A stretch of DNA of 64,000 nt from DAOUEX01 sp034430235 (GTDB taxonomy: Bacteria > Chloroflexota > Anaerolineae > UBA2200), in the NCBI GenBank assembly GCA_964478075.1, contig CAYZGO010000019.1, positions 1 through 64,000 of the forward strand, written 5' to 3'. Under the pieces are notes generated by a model. The model made no database searches. It saw nothing but the letters and a program-made list of their open reading frames with translations, and was not told the origin of the DNA. The first letter of the stretch is position 1; the number at the start of each line of letters is the position of its first letter. The translations under genes and the position numbers were made by a program. Shown one piece after another: positions 9,868-18,476 of this stretch.

Positions 9868-10635
9868 TCAGGGTGCGTTGAGTTCGCTGATCAAACGCAC
9901 CCCCTCGAGTGTCAACCAGGGATCCACGACGTTGATTTCATCGGTCAGCGGGGCCAGGATGCTGCTCAGGCCGCCTGTGGCCACGACCTGGGCTGTGCCA
10001 CCCAACTCGGCGCGAATGCGACGGATCAGCCCTTGTACCAGCCCCACGTAGCCGAAGACCAGCCCCGACTGCATGGAATGCACCGTGTTCTTGCCAATGG
10101 CTGCCGGGGGCGGAAGCAGAGAGACGCGCGGCAGTTGCGCCGTACGGCTTGAGAGAGCCTCAGCAGCCAGGCCCAACCCAGGTGCAATGGACACGCCCAT
10201 GAAATCGCCTTCCTTTGACACAGCGCTAAAGGTCGTAGCTGTGCCAAAGTCAACAATGATACAAGCGCTACCGAAACGCTGATATGCCGCCACCGCGTTG
10301 GCTACCAGGTCTGCGCCCAATTCAACCGGGTTGTCGATGCAGATGCGCAGGCCAGTGCGCACGCCAGGTCCGACGATGAGAGGTTCGCTGCCCAGGTAGC
10401 GCTGAAAGAGCTCGCTGAAGACGGTTGTGAGAGGCGGCACGACACTGGCCATGACGACGCGCGTGATGGCCTCCAGTTGATAGCCGCTCTCTCGCAGCAA
10501 CGTCTTGAGCAGGAGGGCATACTCGTCGGGCATCTTATCGCGGACGGTGCGGACGCGCCAGTGGCAAAGCCACTGGCCCTCGTTCCAGAGTCCTAATACC
10601 ACGTTGGTGTTGCCGATGTCAATGCAGAGGAGCAT
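9868..10635 (-). CDS. coaX: Type III pantothenate kinase
   Basis: 255 residues, the normal CoaX length. It phosphorylates pantothenate to 4'-phosphopantothenate, the first committed step of CoA synthesis, in the cytoplasm. The N-terminus has the phosphate-binding DIGNTN motif, then a Gly-Val-Arg-Thr segment, LGADLVANAVAA, and DFGTATTFSAVS, all hallmarks of the acetate-kinase-fold type III enzymes that are not inhibited by CoA. It is the last gene of a minus-strand run GntR-panB-panE-coaX, with a 147-bp gap to panE. That gap contains a dispersed-repeat hairpin, so coaX could have separate expression. Confidence 0.93.
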   Translation of the reverse strand: MLLCIDIGNTNVVLGLWNEGQWLCHWRVRTVRDKMPDEYALLLKTLLRESGYQLEAITRVVMASVVPPLTTVFSELFQRYLGSEPLIVGPGVRTGLRICIDNPVELGADLVANAVAAYQRFGSACIIVDFGTATTFSAVSKEGDFMGVSIAPGLGLAAEALSSRTAQLPRVSLLPPPAAIGKNTVHSMQSGLVFGYVGLVQGLIRRIRAELGGTAQVVATGGLSSILAPLTDEINVVDPWLTLEGVRLISELNAP

Positions 10636-10674
10636 GTTGTGTTCCTCCCTCTATATTGTCGAGCGCTTACGGAT

Positions 10675-10751
10675 GTACACGAATAACACGAAAGAACCCG
10701 AATTCCAAGAATCCTTATGTTTTTTGGTCGGAATTCGTGCAATTCGTGTAC
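10675..10751. repeat. Dispersed ACACGAAT-type inverted repeat
   Basis: This intergenic element is bounded by a perfect 10-bp inverted repeat, GTACACGAAT (10675-10684) and ATTCGTGTAC (10742-10751), with an inner pair GAATTCC (10700-10706) and GGAATTC (10730-10736). A related arrangement (ACACGAATAACACG, then GAATTCCAnGAAT, then TTCGTG) recurs at 42507-42596, and a tandem ACACGAAT pair occurs at 35415-35430. It is a non-coding repeat family, not an insertion sequence with its own gene. Confidence 0.55.
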
Positions 10752-10782
10752 CATCATGCACTGTTAGGTAAACTTCAGGATG

Positions 10783-11703
10783 TCACACCCGGACGGCGTA
10801 AGTAGCTTCGAGTGCCCTCACTAATGCGACCAGCACCTGGTTGTACGGCGCTTTCAAGCCCAACTGGTCAGCTTCGTGGACAATAGCGCCGTTGATGACC
10901 TCGATTTCGGTGCGGCTGCCTCGCATGACGTCCTGCAGCATAGAGGAGCGGTTGCTGGCGGTGGCCCGTGCGACTTCGATGACTCTGGCAACGGGATCCT
11001 CGTAAGGGAGCTGGATGCCCCTGGCCTCGGCTACCTGCACTGCTTCGCGTACTGCTGCCGCGAGCAGTTCACGTGCTGGGGCAACCTGTGCCAGGATCCC
11101 GTTAGGCACCCGCAGGATGGCTGTAAGGGCATTGATGCCTACGTTGATGACTAGCTTGCCCCAGACCAGGGAGTCCAGGTTAGCCGAGAGATGCGTTTCG
11201 AAGCCAGCCTGTGCAAAGAGTTCCGCGACCTGCTGTGCAGTTGCAGCGATCTCGGGTCGTGTCTCCAGGTGAGTGGGACCGTGACCAGCGTGGCGCACGT
11301 GCCCAGGACCGAGCAGGGTGGCTCCTTGCGCGGTGACGCCCTGCCAGGCTCGTGATTCGCCCAGCACTCGCGCCAGGACATCGCGGTTGCCAATGCCGTT
11401 TTGCATAGTCAGGGCCAGCCCATGAGGGGCAAGCAATTGCGCGGCCATGTTCGCTGCCATCTCTGTCTGATGCGACTTGACGAAGATAATGGCCAGGTCT
11501 GCGTTGTGCACAGCAGCAGGGTCTGTGGTAGCTGGTACGTGGATGATGCTGTCGCCCTCCGGCTCAGTGAGGCGCAGGCCGTCACGGTTAATAGCTTGTA
11601 CGTGTTCACGCCAAGGATCCACCAGCGTGACGTCAGCGACGCTGGACAGCAGTGCTCCGAACAGACTGCCCATTGCGCCAGCGCCAACGACAGCGATTTT
11701 CAT
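10783..11703 (-). CDS. panE: 2-dehydropantoate 2-reductase (ketopantoate reductase)
   Basis: 306 residues. It reduces ketopantoate to pantoate with NADPH, the step after PanB in pantothenate synthesis. The N-terminus has the Rossmann motif GAGAMGS. The catalytic Lys is in WGKLVINVGINALTA, and the Ser/Glu substrate pair is in the segment near NRSSMLQDV and RTEIEVINGAIV. Length and motif order match the ApbA/PanE family. It sits 61 bp after panB on the same strand, so co-transcription is likely. Members of this family sometimes act on other 2-oxo acids, but panB and coaX on either side make the pantothenate role very likely. Confidence 0.93.
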   Translation of the reverse strand: MKIAVVGAGAMGSLFGALLSSVADVTLVDPWREHVQAINRDGLRLTEPEGDSIIHVPATTDPAAVHNADLAIIFVKSHQTEMAANMAAQLLAPHGLALTMQNGIGNRDVLARVLGESRAWQGVTAQGATLLGPGHVRHAGHGPTHLETRPEIAATAQQVAELFAQAGFETHLSANLDSLVWGKLVINVGINALTAILRVPNGILAQVAPARELLAAAVREAVQVAEARGIQLPYEDPVARVIEVARATASNRSSMLQDVMRGSRTEIEVINGAIVHEADQLGLKAPYNQVLVALVRALEATYAVRV

Positions 11704-11764
11704 AACTATCTCCTATAGCTACTTATTCAAGACTTGGGAAGTTTCCAAAACCTCCGAAGTCTTC

Positions 11765-12622
11765 CTACTTGTCAAGCTCGGCCAGCAGCGCCTGGTAGAC
11801 ATCGTCCTTGATGGTGAACCCGTGTTCAGGAGATGGAAAGCGGCCTTTCTCTACGTCCTCTTTGTATTGCTGCAGGGCCTGCGTAAGTTGCGGGAAGATG
11901 TTGACATAGCGTTTGACAAACTTGGGCGTGAAGCGGTCGAAAAGTCCAATCACGTCGTGCAGGACCAATACCTGGCCATCGCAGTGGATTCCAGCGCCGA
12001 TACCAATGGTGGGCACCTGAACGCGCTCAGTGATAAGTTGGGCCACGCGATCGGGGATGGCCTCTAGAACGATGGCAAAGCAGCCAGCGTCTTCCAGTGC
12101 CAAGGCATCGTCTATCAGGCCACGTGCAGCTTCGATGGACTTGCCCTGTACCTTGAAGCCGCCGAGTTTGGAGATGGTTTGTGGCGTGAGCCCAATGTGG
12201 CCTAGAACTGGGATGCCAGCGGCGATGACAGCCTTGACAATGGGAACGACGTCGCGTCCGCCCTCCAACTTGATGACGTCCATGTACCCTTCCTTGAGGA
12301 AGCGCCCAGCGTTCTCCACGGCCTGTGTAGGGCTCACCTGGTAGGACATGAAAGGCATGTCACCTATCAGAAGAGGGTACGTGGCACCTTTGCTCACGGC
12401 GCGGCAGTGATGCAGCATCTCCTCCATAGTGACTGATACCGTGTTTTCATGGCCCAGCACGACCATGGCCAATGAATCGCCGACCAGTATGACGTCAATC
12501 TCGGCCCGATCCACTAGCAAAGCAGTGGGATAATCGGATGCCGTGAGCATGGTGATGCGCTCTCCGCGCTTCTTCTTGGCTTGCAGATCGAGGATCGTGA
12601 CTTTCTTGCGTTTTTCAGACAT
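11765..12622 (-). CDS. panB: 3-methyl-2-oxobutanoate hydroxymethyltransferase
   Basis: 285 residues. It transfers a hydroxymethyl group from methylenetetrahydrofolate to 2-oxoisovalerate to make ketopantoate, the first step of the pantoate branch. Visible family motifs include LTASDYPTA, the metal-binding VGDSLAMVVLG, GDMPFMSY, KLEGG, GHIGLTPQ and the catalytic Glu in EAIPD followed by TIGIGAG. The start at 12622 (MSEKRKK) is chosen over an upstream in-frame codon because AAAGGAG lies 8-10 nt before it. The gene begins only 4 nt after the stop of the GntR regulator, so the two are almost certainly one transcript. No panC or panD is seen in the window. Confidence 0.95.
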   Translation of the reverse strand: MSEKRKKVTILDLQAKKKRGERITMLTASDYPTALLVDRAEIDVILVGDSLAMVVLGHENTVSVTMEEMLHHCRAVSKGATYPLLIGDMPFMSYQVSPTQAVENAGRFLKEGYMDVIKLEGGRDVVPIVKAVIAAGIPVLGHIGLTPQTISKLGGFKVQGKSIEAARGLIDDALALEDAGCFAIVLEAIPDRVAQLITERVQVPTIGIGAGIHCDGQVLVLHDVIGLFDRFTPKFVKRYVNIFPQLTQALQQYKEDVEKGRFPSPEHGFTIKDDVYQALLAELDK

Positions 12623-12626
12623 GGCT

Positions 12627-13328
12627 CTAGTCTCCTTTGTGAGGTTGAGTTTCTGTCGCTGCATTGACGCTTATTTGTGCAGCTACGTGTTTGCCGACTT
12701 GCATGATATCGCTGCTTAAGAGGTCGCGTGCTTTTTCAGGTTGTCGTTCGCGAATGGCATCCACCAGCGCTTGGTGGCGCGCAACCACATCGGTAGGCGT
12801 GAGGTATTGGCGAGCTGTCATGGAAACGAAAGCGCGTATCTGTGTGTTCATGCTCATCCAGACCTCGAATAGTCGTTTGTGTTGCGCCGCATGGCAAAGG
12901 GTTTTGTGGAAGCGCACATCTGCTTCGGTCATGGCGAACGCGTCGCCGACTGCTGCGGCTGTTCGCATCTCGTCCACGCACTGCTGCAGTTGGGCGATTG
13001 TCTGCTCGGCAGGGTTTGCGGCTACGAGGCTGACAGCCAGCCCCTCCAGAACTGCACGCAGGGTGTAGATTTCATAGGCGTCCTGGGCTGAGAACTGGAT
13101 TACATAAGTACCACGATGAGGCAGACTGACTAACAGGCCTTCGCTTTTCAGTTGACGGATGGCCTCACGCACGGGCGCACGGCTGATACCCAGTTGTGTG
13201 GCGATGTGACTTTCCAGGATGCGTTCGCCTGGTTTGAGTCTGCCGCTCAGGATAGCCTCACGGATGGACTCCAAGGCGGCGTCGCTTAATGCTACGTAGG
13301 GCAGTGACTTGAATGTGGGCTTGGTCAT
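12627..13328 (-). CDS. GntR family regulator, FCD (FadR-type) subfamily
   Basis: 233 residues. The N-terminal winged helix-turn-helix (about 10-80) has the GntR signature LKPGERILESHIATQLGISRAPVREA. The C-terminal all-helical FCD ligand domain follows, with the metal-site pattern Asp/His (DVRFHKTLCHAA) and later a His near ARHQALVDA. FCD regulators usually sense small carboxylic acids. The start at 13328 has GGAGAGG 6 nt upstream. It is the first gene of the panB-panE-coaX run and is divergent from a Liv transporter, so it may control either or both. An 18-bp palindrome at 13449-13466 upstream is a candidate operator. The effector is not deducible. Confidence 0.9.
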   Translation of the reverse strand: MTKPTFKSLPYVALSDAALESIREAILSGRLKPGERILESHIATQLGISRAPVREAIRQLKSEGLLVSLPHRGTYVIQFSAQDAYEIYTLRAVLEGLAVSLVAANPAEQTIAQLQQCVDEMRTAAAVGDAFAMTEADVRFHKTLCHAAQHKRLFEVWMSMNTQIRAFVSMTARQYLTPTDVVARHQALVDAIRERQPEKARDLLSSDIMQVGKHVAAQISVNAATETQPHKGD

Positions 13329-13448
13329 AGTAGCCTCTCCACGAACAAGTGGCATAGCGTCAGGACTTCAGGTGTATGGAAGATAGCCTCGAAGCTCCGG
13401 CCAGATGCATAGAGACTCCTAGAGGCAGAAAGCAGGGTCAATTGCATT

Positions 13449-13466
13449 AGAGACAGCTTTGTCTCT
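13449..13466. promoter_or_regulatory. Palindrome, candidate GntR operator
   Basis: A perfect 7-bp inverted repeat AGAGACA / TGTCTCT with a 4-bp centre, about 120 bp upstream of the GntR start codon. Position and symmetry fit a dimeric regulator; binding is inferred. Confidence 0.4.
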
Positions 13467-13719
13467 GTCATCTGGAACCAAATCTCCTACAGGTGCGTTT
13501 CAGGTTGGCAGCGGATATAATACTGCCACTGAATCCAAGCAGGTGGCACTTCTTGCACGGTTTTGAGTCATTTGTGCGATTGAGTACTGCTGATGATTGG
13601 TGCTGCCGTTGGAAACCGTTGCGTTCAGACAAAGTCGGTCTATGGATGCTGGCTGAAAACTGATATCTGCAAGGGATGTGGCCGTGTGCGGGCCGTGACT
13701 TCCGCGCTCGCTGGGTTAT

Positions 13720-13748
13720 TTGACAAAACTTGAAGAATGTCGTATATT
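13720..13748 (+). promoter_or_regulatory. Sigma70 promoter of the first Liv operon
   Basis: Perfect -35 TTGACA (13720-13725), 17-bp spacer, -10 TATATT (13743-13748). It drives the plus-strand Liv operon with a predicted leader of about 400 nt. The dyad TGTCgacttatGACA at 13761-13775 overlaps the expected start region and could be an operator. Confidence 0.75.
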
Positions 13749-14162
13749 AAGGATGTCTAATGTCGACTTATGACACTTATACTATACAGCGAAATTCGAG
13801 TGCTGTCAAATAGACTGGAATGGGAAGTGTTGAAAAGCACAGTTGTTACTTCAAACCAACACTTCGTCTTGTGGTTACTATGATTATTACCTAGCCTACC
13901 TTGTAGGCCGAGTTAACGAGCTCGGACCTTTTGAGCAACTTCTTGATACGCGGGGCACCAGAGCGCTAAGTGGTAGGAGTTGCGGTTTTGATTGAATGCT
14001 ACGGATTCTACGGTGGGCAGTTTATGCCATGAAGATGAGATAGCCTATCGATACTTTGATTATTGGAGGTGTACGGCCACTGGAATCGGAATGGCCACCC
14101 GGCACTTGGTTAGCCCGCAAGGGACTCTGGAAGTAATGATTGAGTCGAAAGGAGAAGTAGAA

Positions 14163-15464
14163 ATGAAAAGCAAGGTCTGGATTCTCGTCGCTGTTCTCAC
14201 CGTTGTTTGCATGGTAGTGACGTCTTGTGCGCCTGCAGCCACACCCACGCCAACGCCAATCGAGGTTAAAGCTACGCCCGTGCCTCCCACACCGACATCA
14301 GTGCCGGTAGAACCAATCACGATCGGAACTTTGTTCCCGCGTAGTGGAGCTATTGCCATGCTCGGGGAACAAGCTTGGCGTGGCGGTGAAATCGCCAGAA
14401 AACTGGTTAACGAGAAAGGCGGAGTCAACGGCCGTCCAGTGCTCTTTGCCGATGCGGATGGACCCGACCCAGAGGCAGCAACAACTGAAGCGGAGCGTCT
14501 CATTTCCAAAGAGAACGTGCCTGTGATTATCGGCTCTCTGACGAGTAGTAATGCTCTGGCCATCGCGGCGGTTACTGAGCGCAATGGCGTGATCCTGTGG
14601 GAAACAACAGGCATCTCCGATGAAATAACGGGCAAAGGTTACAAGTTCGTTTTGCGAACTTGCGACAGAGGCGCGGCGCGTGGAGCGTCTGCTGTCCTGG
14701 TCGCGACGGAGAGTATAGCACCCCTTTTAGGCATCTCAGAGGAGACACTGCGCATTGCGATGGTGCATGAGGACTCTAGTTATGGGCAGTCGCAGGTGCA
14801 GGGTGCTGTGGAGGAAATGGAGAAACGGGGATTAAGTTTTGTTATGCTGGAGGGGTACAGTAAGACCGCTACAGATTTGTCAGGATTGGTCTTGCGCCTT
14901 GGCGATGCTAAGCCCGATGTGATCCTCACAGTGGGCTACATCAATGACGCGCAGATCTTGTGCAACCAGTTGCGACAGTATAGCGTAATCCCAAAGGCTC
15001 TGGTGGGAGGCGGTGCAGGCTACACGGACCCGCAATTTGCGGCTGGACAAGGGGAGTACGCAGACGGTGTCATGGGCATTGACATGCCCAGCAATCTGCC
15101 TCTGGACAGATTTCGGTCAGCTGATGTACGTGCCCTAGTTGACGAGTTCCGAAAGCGGTATATGGAGGAATACGAAGTCACTGAGGTACCATTGGCAGCC
15201 GAGGTTAACTTCATGGGCACCTACGTTTTACTTAACGACGTGTTGCCAAAGGCTGAGAACATGGAGCCTGAAAGCATTCGCAAGGCCGCTATGGCAATCA
15301 ACATCGCCGAAACGGTGCTCGGTTGGTCTGTCAGATTCGATGAGACTGGGCAGAATCTGGGAGCCGTGCCAGTTGCCTATCAGTGGGCAGGCGGCAGCAA
15401 GGTCATCGTCTGGCCTGAGGAGTTGGCTGATAGGGAGATGAAAGATCTTCCACTGCGTTGGTGA
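14163..15464 (+). CDS. Liv-type ABC transporter substrate-binding lipoprotein
   Basis: 433 residues. A lipid-anchored receptor of the LivK/Peripla_BP_6 class that delivers an amino acid, amide or small organic acid to the LivHM permease. The signal peptide ends in VVTSC (lipid Cys22) and is followed by a Thr/Pro/Val linker typical of Chloroflexota lipoproteins. The body starts with ITIGTLFPRSGAIAMLG, the classic first strand and loop of this fold, and includes a segment around DADGPDPEAATTEAERLI. The start at 14163 follows GGAG at proper spacing; an upstream in-frame ATG would bury the signal peptide. A large hairpin lies between this gene and livH. The substrate is unknown; downstream M24 peptidase and SDR genes suggest a peptide-like or hydroxylated compound. 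Confidence 0.9.
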   Translation: MKSKVWILVAVLTVVCMVVTSCAPAATPTPTPIEVKATPVPPTPTSVPVEPITIGTLFPRSGAIAMLGEQAWRGGEIARKLVNEKGGVNGRPVLFADADGPDPEAATTEAERLISKENVPVIIGSLTSSNALAIAAVTERNGVILWETTGISDEITGKGYKFVLRTCDRGAARGASAVLVATESIAPLLGISEETLRIAMVHEDSSYGQSQVQGAVEEMEKRGLSFVMLEGYSKTATDLSGLVLRLGDAKPDVILTVGYINDAQILCNQLRQYSVIPKALVGGGAGYTDPQFAAGQGEYADGVMGIDMPSNLPLDRFRSADVRALVDEFRKRYMEEYEVTEVPLAAEVNFMGTYVLLNDVLPKAENMEPESIRKAAMAINIAETVLGWSVRFDETGQNLGAVPVAYQWAGGSKVIVWPEELADREMKDLPLRW

Positions 15465-15541
15465 CAGCGTTGATTCGCGTACACCATCTCCTGGCTGTTC
15501 AGAATACGGCTGGTTCCTTTTCTACGCACCACGTTTAGGAG

Positions 15542-15597
15542 TTAGGCATGACGCCGGAAGCACAAACTGCATCCTCACAAGCCGGCGCCATGCCTAA
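15542..15597. promoter_or_regulatory. Intercistronic hairpin after binding-protein gene
   Basis: Arms TTAGGCATGACGCCGG (15542-15557) and CCGGCGCCATGCCTAA (15582-15597) pair with one mismatch over 16 bp around a 24-nt loop. There is no T-tract. It probably protects the 3' end of the binding-protein mRNA or attenuates transcription so that the receptor is made in excess over the permease. Confidence 0.6.
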
Positions 15598-15621
15598 TCA
15601 GGAAATGTAAGGAAGGAGAAG

Positions 15622-16479
15622 ATGTCTAACCTCCCACAGCTTATCATTTCGGGGTTGCTCTGTGGAGGCATATATGGGCTAGTCAGTGTTGGCCTAACGC
15701 TAATCTTTGGTGTGCTTAACCTAGTGAACTTTGCTCACGGTGAGTTCCTCATGTTAGGCATGTATTCTGCCTTTTGGATATTCAACCTGGCAGGCCTGGA
15801 TCCTTACCTCTCTGCCCCCCTGGTCTTGCTGCTCATGTTCGCAGTTGGCATGTTGATAGAGAGATTGCTAATACGGCCTGTGATTCAGGCACCGCATGTA
15901 GTGCAGATCATGGTTACGCTAGGTTTGTCAGGAGTCCTGCAGAACCTGGCTCTGGTTCTCTGGTCAAGTAATTACAGAACGGCACGTACTGCCTACTCGC
16001 ACACTATCCTTCGCATGGGAAGCATCTCTATGACTGTGCCTCACCTAGTGGCTTTCAGCGTGGCGCTTGGTGCCACAGCAATCCTTTATTTGTATATACA
16101 GAATAGTTACGTTGGCAAGGCTATTCGAGCTACTGCTCAAGATATCGTGGCTGCGCGCTTAATGGGTATTGACGTAGACAAGATCTATCTGTGGGCATAT
16201 ACTGCAGGAATCGTACTGGTAGGCTTGGCTGGGCTTTTACTCGTCCCTGTGTACCCGGTCCATCCAACGGTAGGAGCAGGTTTTGTCAATGCCGCGTTTG
16301 TTTCGGTTGTTCTTGGTGGCTTGGGTAGTATTCCTGGCGCAATGGCAGGCGGACTTATTATTGGCCTGATTGAAGTGCTCGCTGGCTATTATCTGGGTGC
16401 TCAGTTCCAACAGGCAGCTTACTTCGTAGTATTTATTCTGATTCTCACTCTGCGTCCCTCCGGTCTTTTTAGACGATAA
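15622..16479 (+). CDS. livH: Branched-chain amino acid-type ABC permease (LivH)
   Basis: 285 residues, all membrane: about eight hydrophobic helices. It is one of two permease subunits forming the Liv channel in the cytoplasmic membrane. The N-terminal motif GGIYGLVSVGLTLIFGVLNLVNFAHGEF is diagnostic for LivH, and the cytoplasmic loop GKAIRATAQDIVAARLMGI is the ATPase-coupling region. AAGGAGAAG precedes the ATG directly. The C-terminus ends in the family-typical FILTLRPSGLF-like segment. The gene is followed by a 287-bp gap with interleaved inverted repeats before livM. The symbol is given by family, not by proven substrate. Confidence 0.9.
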   Translation: MSNLPQLIISGLLCGGIYGLVSVGLTLIFGVLNLVNFAHGEFLMLGMYSAFWIFNLAGLDPYLSAPLVLLLMFAVGMLIERLLIRPVIQAPHVVQIMVTLGLSGVLQNLALVLWSSNYRTARTAYSHTILRMGSISMTVPHLVAFSVALGATAILYLYIQNSYVGKAIRATAQDIVAARLMGIDVDKIYLWAYTAGIVLVGLAGLLLVPVYPVHPTVGAGFVNAAFVSVVLGGLGSIPGAMAGGLIIGLIEVLAGYYLGAQFQQAAYFVVFILILTLRPSGLFRR

Positions 16480-16766
16480 TCTGTGCACATTTTGGTTGTG
16501 TTCACGAAAGCTGTAGTGACCCCCTGTCCATTTGGGTGTGGCTGCAATCTGTGGAAACCTCCTGCAGGCCCTGGCGTACTGTGCGAAAATAGCCACTAGT
16601 GACAGAAAACGCGCCTGGAGCCAAGATTGCAGGCCATGAACCTGCGGGAGGTTCACACTTCCGTGGGTTTTAGCCGGAATCTATTGATTTCCAAAAGGTC
16701 CGTTGATCATGCGCTAATCGGTCTTGCAGTAGCTATTGAGGGGACGAGAGATAGGGGAGTAAAGTC
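16480..16766. repeat. Gap with interleaved inverted repeats between livH and livM
   Basis: No gene is seen. Two inverted-repeat pairs cross each other. GGCTGCAATCT (16540-16550) pairs with AGATTGCAGgCC (16624-16635, one bulged base), and AACCTCCTGCAGG (16556-16568) pairs with CCTGCGGGAGGTT (16641-16653, 12 of 13). The order A-B-A'-B' would form a pseudoknot or two mutually exclusive stems in the mRNA. A gap inside a Liv operon is itself unusual. Confidence 0.5.
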
Positions 16767-17735
16767 ATGCTTTCTACCACGGGCAATAGACCTTGGCGCC
16801 TGCCAGTCGTTACTCTCGCTGCTTTGGGGATTCTGCCTTTTCTAGTCACAAACGCGTACTATCGTGACTGGATGTTTATGGCCTATTTATGGGGCGGGCT
16901 CAGTGCAGCTTGGAATATAATCGGGGGATATGCGGGACAGCTTTCCATAGGACATGCGATGTTTTTTGGCTTGGGTGCGTATGCATCGACACTTCTTTAC
17001 GTTGACTTTGGTCTTTCTCCGTGGGTTGGTATGTTGGTCGGTGGGCTAATCGCCGTCCTGGCAGCTTTTGTCCTCGGTGCGACTACTTTCCGGTTACGAG
17101 GCTCCTTCTTTGTCTTGTCCACTATTGCTTTTTCTGAGGTATTGCGACTCATGGCTATTGCCTGGCGTTCTTTGACGCGGGGCTCTCTGGGCATAATCAT
17201 TGACTTCAAGCCCAGCCTTGCGCATATGACGTGGCGCGGTAAACTGCCCTATGTGTATTTGGCGTTTGCCTACATGGCGTTGATATATATTCTATGTATC
17301 GTCATTGAACGTACCAAATTTGGCTATTCTCTAGTGGCTTTACGGGAGAATGAAGACGCCGCGCAAGCGCTTGGGGTCAATACAGCTCGAAATAAGGTCA
17401 TTGCACTAGTATTAAGCGCTTTTCTTACTGCAGTAGGGGGTACGTTATATGCTCAATACAGGCTGTTCATTGAGCCTGATATGGTGTTCCGCGTTATGGT
17501 TTCAGTCCAGATGACCCTTATCGCTATTATAGGTGGCTTGGGCACTGCTCTAGGACCGATTATTGGCGCTCTGCTTCTTGTGCCTCTGAGTGGCTTTTTG
17601 CGAGGTGAATTGGTGATGGTAAGCGGCCTACACGGCTTAGTCTATAGTCTTGCGCTCATAGTTGTGATTCGATTTGCTCCCCGAGGGATATTCGGATATT
17701 TCTCCAGACGAACACATTCGGGTTATAGTGAATAG
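16767..17735 (+). CDS. livM: Branched-chain amino acid-type ABC permease (LivM)
   Basis: 322 residues with about nine membrane helices, the second Liv permease subunit. Diagnostic segments are SAAWNIIGGYAGQLSIGHAMFFGLGAY near the N-terminus, a TFRLRGSFFVLSTIAFSEVL-type stretch, and the ATPase-coupling loop GYSLVALRENEDAAQALGVN. GGGGAG lies 7 nt before the ATG. The coding sequence is visibly more A+T-rich than the pantothenate genes upstream. It is followed after 18 bp by the ATPase gene. Confidence 0.9.
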   Translation: MLSTTGNRPWRLPVVTLAALGILPFLVTNAYYRDWMFMAYLWGGLSAAWNIIGGYAGQLSIGHAMFFGLGAYASTLLYVDFGLSPWVGMLVGGLIAVLAAFVLGATTFRLRGSFFVLSTIAFSEVLRLMAIAWRSLTRGSLGIIIDFKPSLAHMTWRGKLPYVYLAFAYMALIYILCIVIERTKFGYSLVALRENEDAAQALGVNTARNKVIALVLSAFLTAVGGTLYAQYRLFIEPDMVFRVMVSVQMTLIAIIGGLGTALGPIIGALLLVPLSGFLRGELVMVSGLHGLVYSLALIVVIRFAPRGIFGYFSRRTHSGYSE

Positions 17736-17753
17736 CAAAGGGATTGGCTAAGT

Positions 17754-18476
17754 ATGCTCTTAGAAGCTAATGGTGTGCTGAAGACCTTTGGTGGTTTGCT
17801 TGCTGTCAACCAAGTGAGCATCAATGTTGCCCAAGGAGAAATCGTTGGGTTGATAGGTCCAAACGGAGCAGGCAAGACTACTCTATTCAATTGTCTCGCT
17901 GGTTATTATAAACCCGATCAAGGTCAAATCTCTTTCTTGGGTCAGAATACTACAGCTAAACTTCCGTACCAGATCTGCCGGGCTGGTCTTGTTCGTACCT
18001 TTCAAACAGCAAAACCGTTTGATGAGATGAGCGTGCTCGATAACGTTATGGTGGGCGCTTTTGCCCGCACAAAGGACGCTATCTGCGCCAGGAGAATCGC
18101 CTTAGAGATGCTCGAGTTGGCAGGCCTCGAGCGTAGAATGAATGATTGGGCCAAGGGGCTCACTATAGCCGATCGCAAAAAGCTGGAACTGGCTAGAGCC
18201 CTGGCTACCAAGCCCGTGTTGCTCCTTCTAGACGAACTCATGGCGGGACTTAATCCTGCTGAGATCCAAGAGATGCTTCATCTCTTGCGTGAGGTGAACA
18301 AGCGGGGCATTACCTTGTTCATCATTGAACATATCATGGCCGCGATCATGAACGTTTCTCAACGTATCATAGTCATGCAGCATGGCGAGAAGATTGGCGA
18401 AGGAACGCCTCAGGAAATCTCGCACGATCCTCTGATTATCCAGGCGTATCTAGGCGAGGAGGATCTCATTGCTTAG
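17754..18476 (+). CDS. livG: Liv-type ABC transporter ATPase (LivG)
   Basis: 240 residues, one of the two cytoplasmic ATPases of the transporter. Walker A is GPNGAGKTT, the Q-loop lies in VRTFQTAKPF, Walker B is LLLLDELMAGLNP, and the C-terminus has the LivG-type YLGEEDL ending. The signature region reads LTIADRKKLELARAL instead of LSGGQ. Similar substitutions occur in a known subset of LivG proteins, so this is probably functional in a heterodimer with LivF. The stop overlaps the TTG start of livF by 8 nt. Confidence 0.92.
   Translation: MLLEANGVLKTFGGLLAVNQVSINVAQGEIVGLIGPNGAGKTTLFNCLAGYYKPDQGQISFLGQNTTAKLPYQICRAGLVRTFQTAKPFDEMSVLDNVMVGAFARTKDAICARRIALEMLELAGLERRMNDWAKGLTIADRKKLELARALATKPVLLLLDELMAGLNPAEIQEMLHLLREVNKRGITLFIIEHIMAAIMNVSQRIIVMQHGEKIGEGTPQEISHDPLIIQAYLGEEDLIA

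Larger units (their letters stand above)
13329..14162. other. Divergent control region, GntR / Liv transporter
   Basis: About 830 bp with no convincing gene. It contains the palindrome at 13449-13466, a sigma70 promoter for the plus strand at 13720-13748, the short dyad TGTC/GACA at 13761-13775, and then roughly 400 nt of transcribed leader before the binding-protein start at 14163. The leader carries a small CCGAG/CTCGG stem near 13910. No known riboswitch class was recognised. Confidence 0.5.

Noticed and set aside
13992..14162. Longer N-terminus for the first Liv receptor
   Set aside because: The upstream in-frame ATG would place the lipoprotein signal peptide 57 residues inside the protein, and a good ribosome site lies before 14163.
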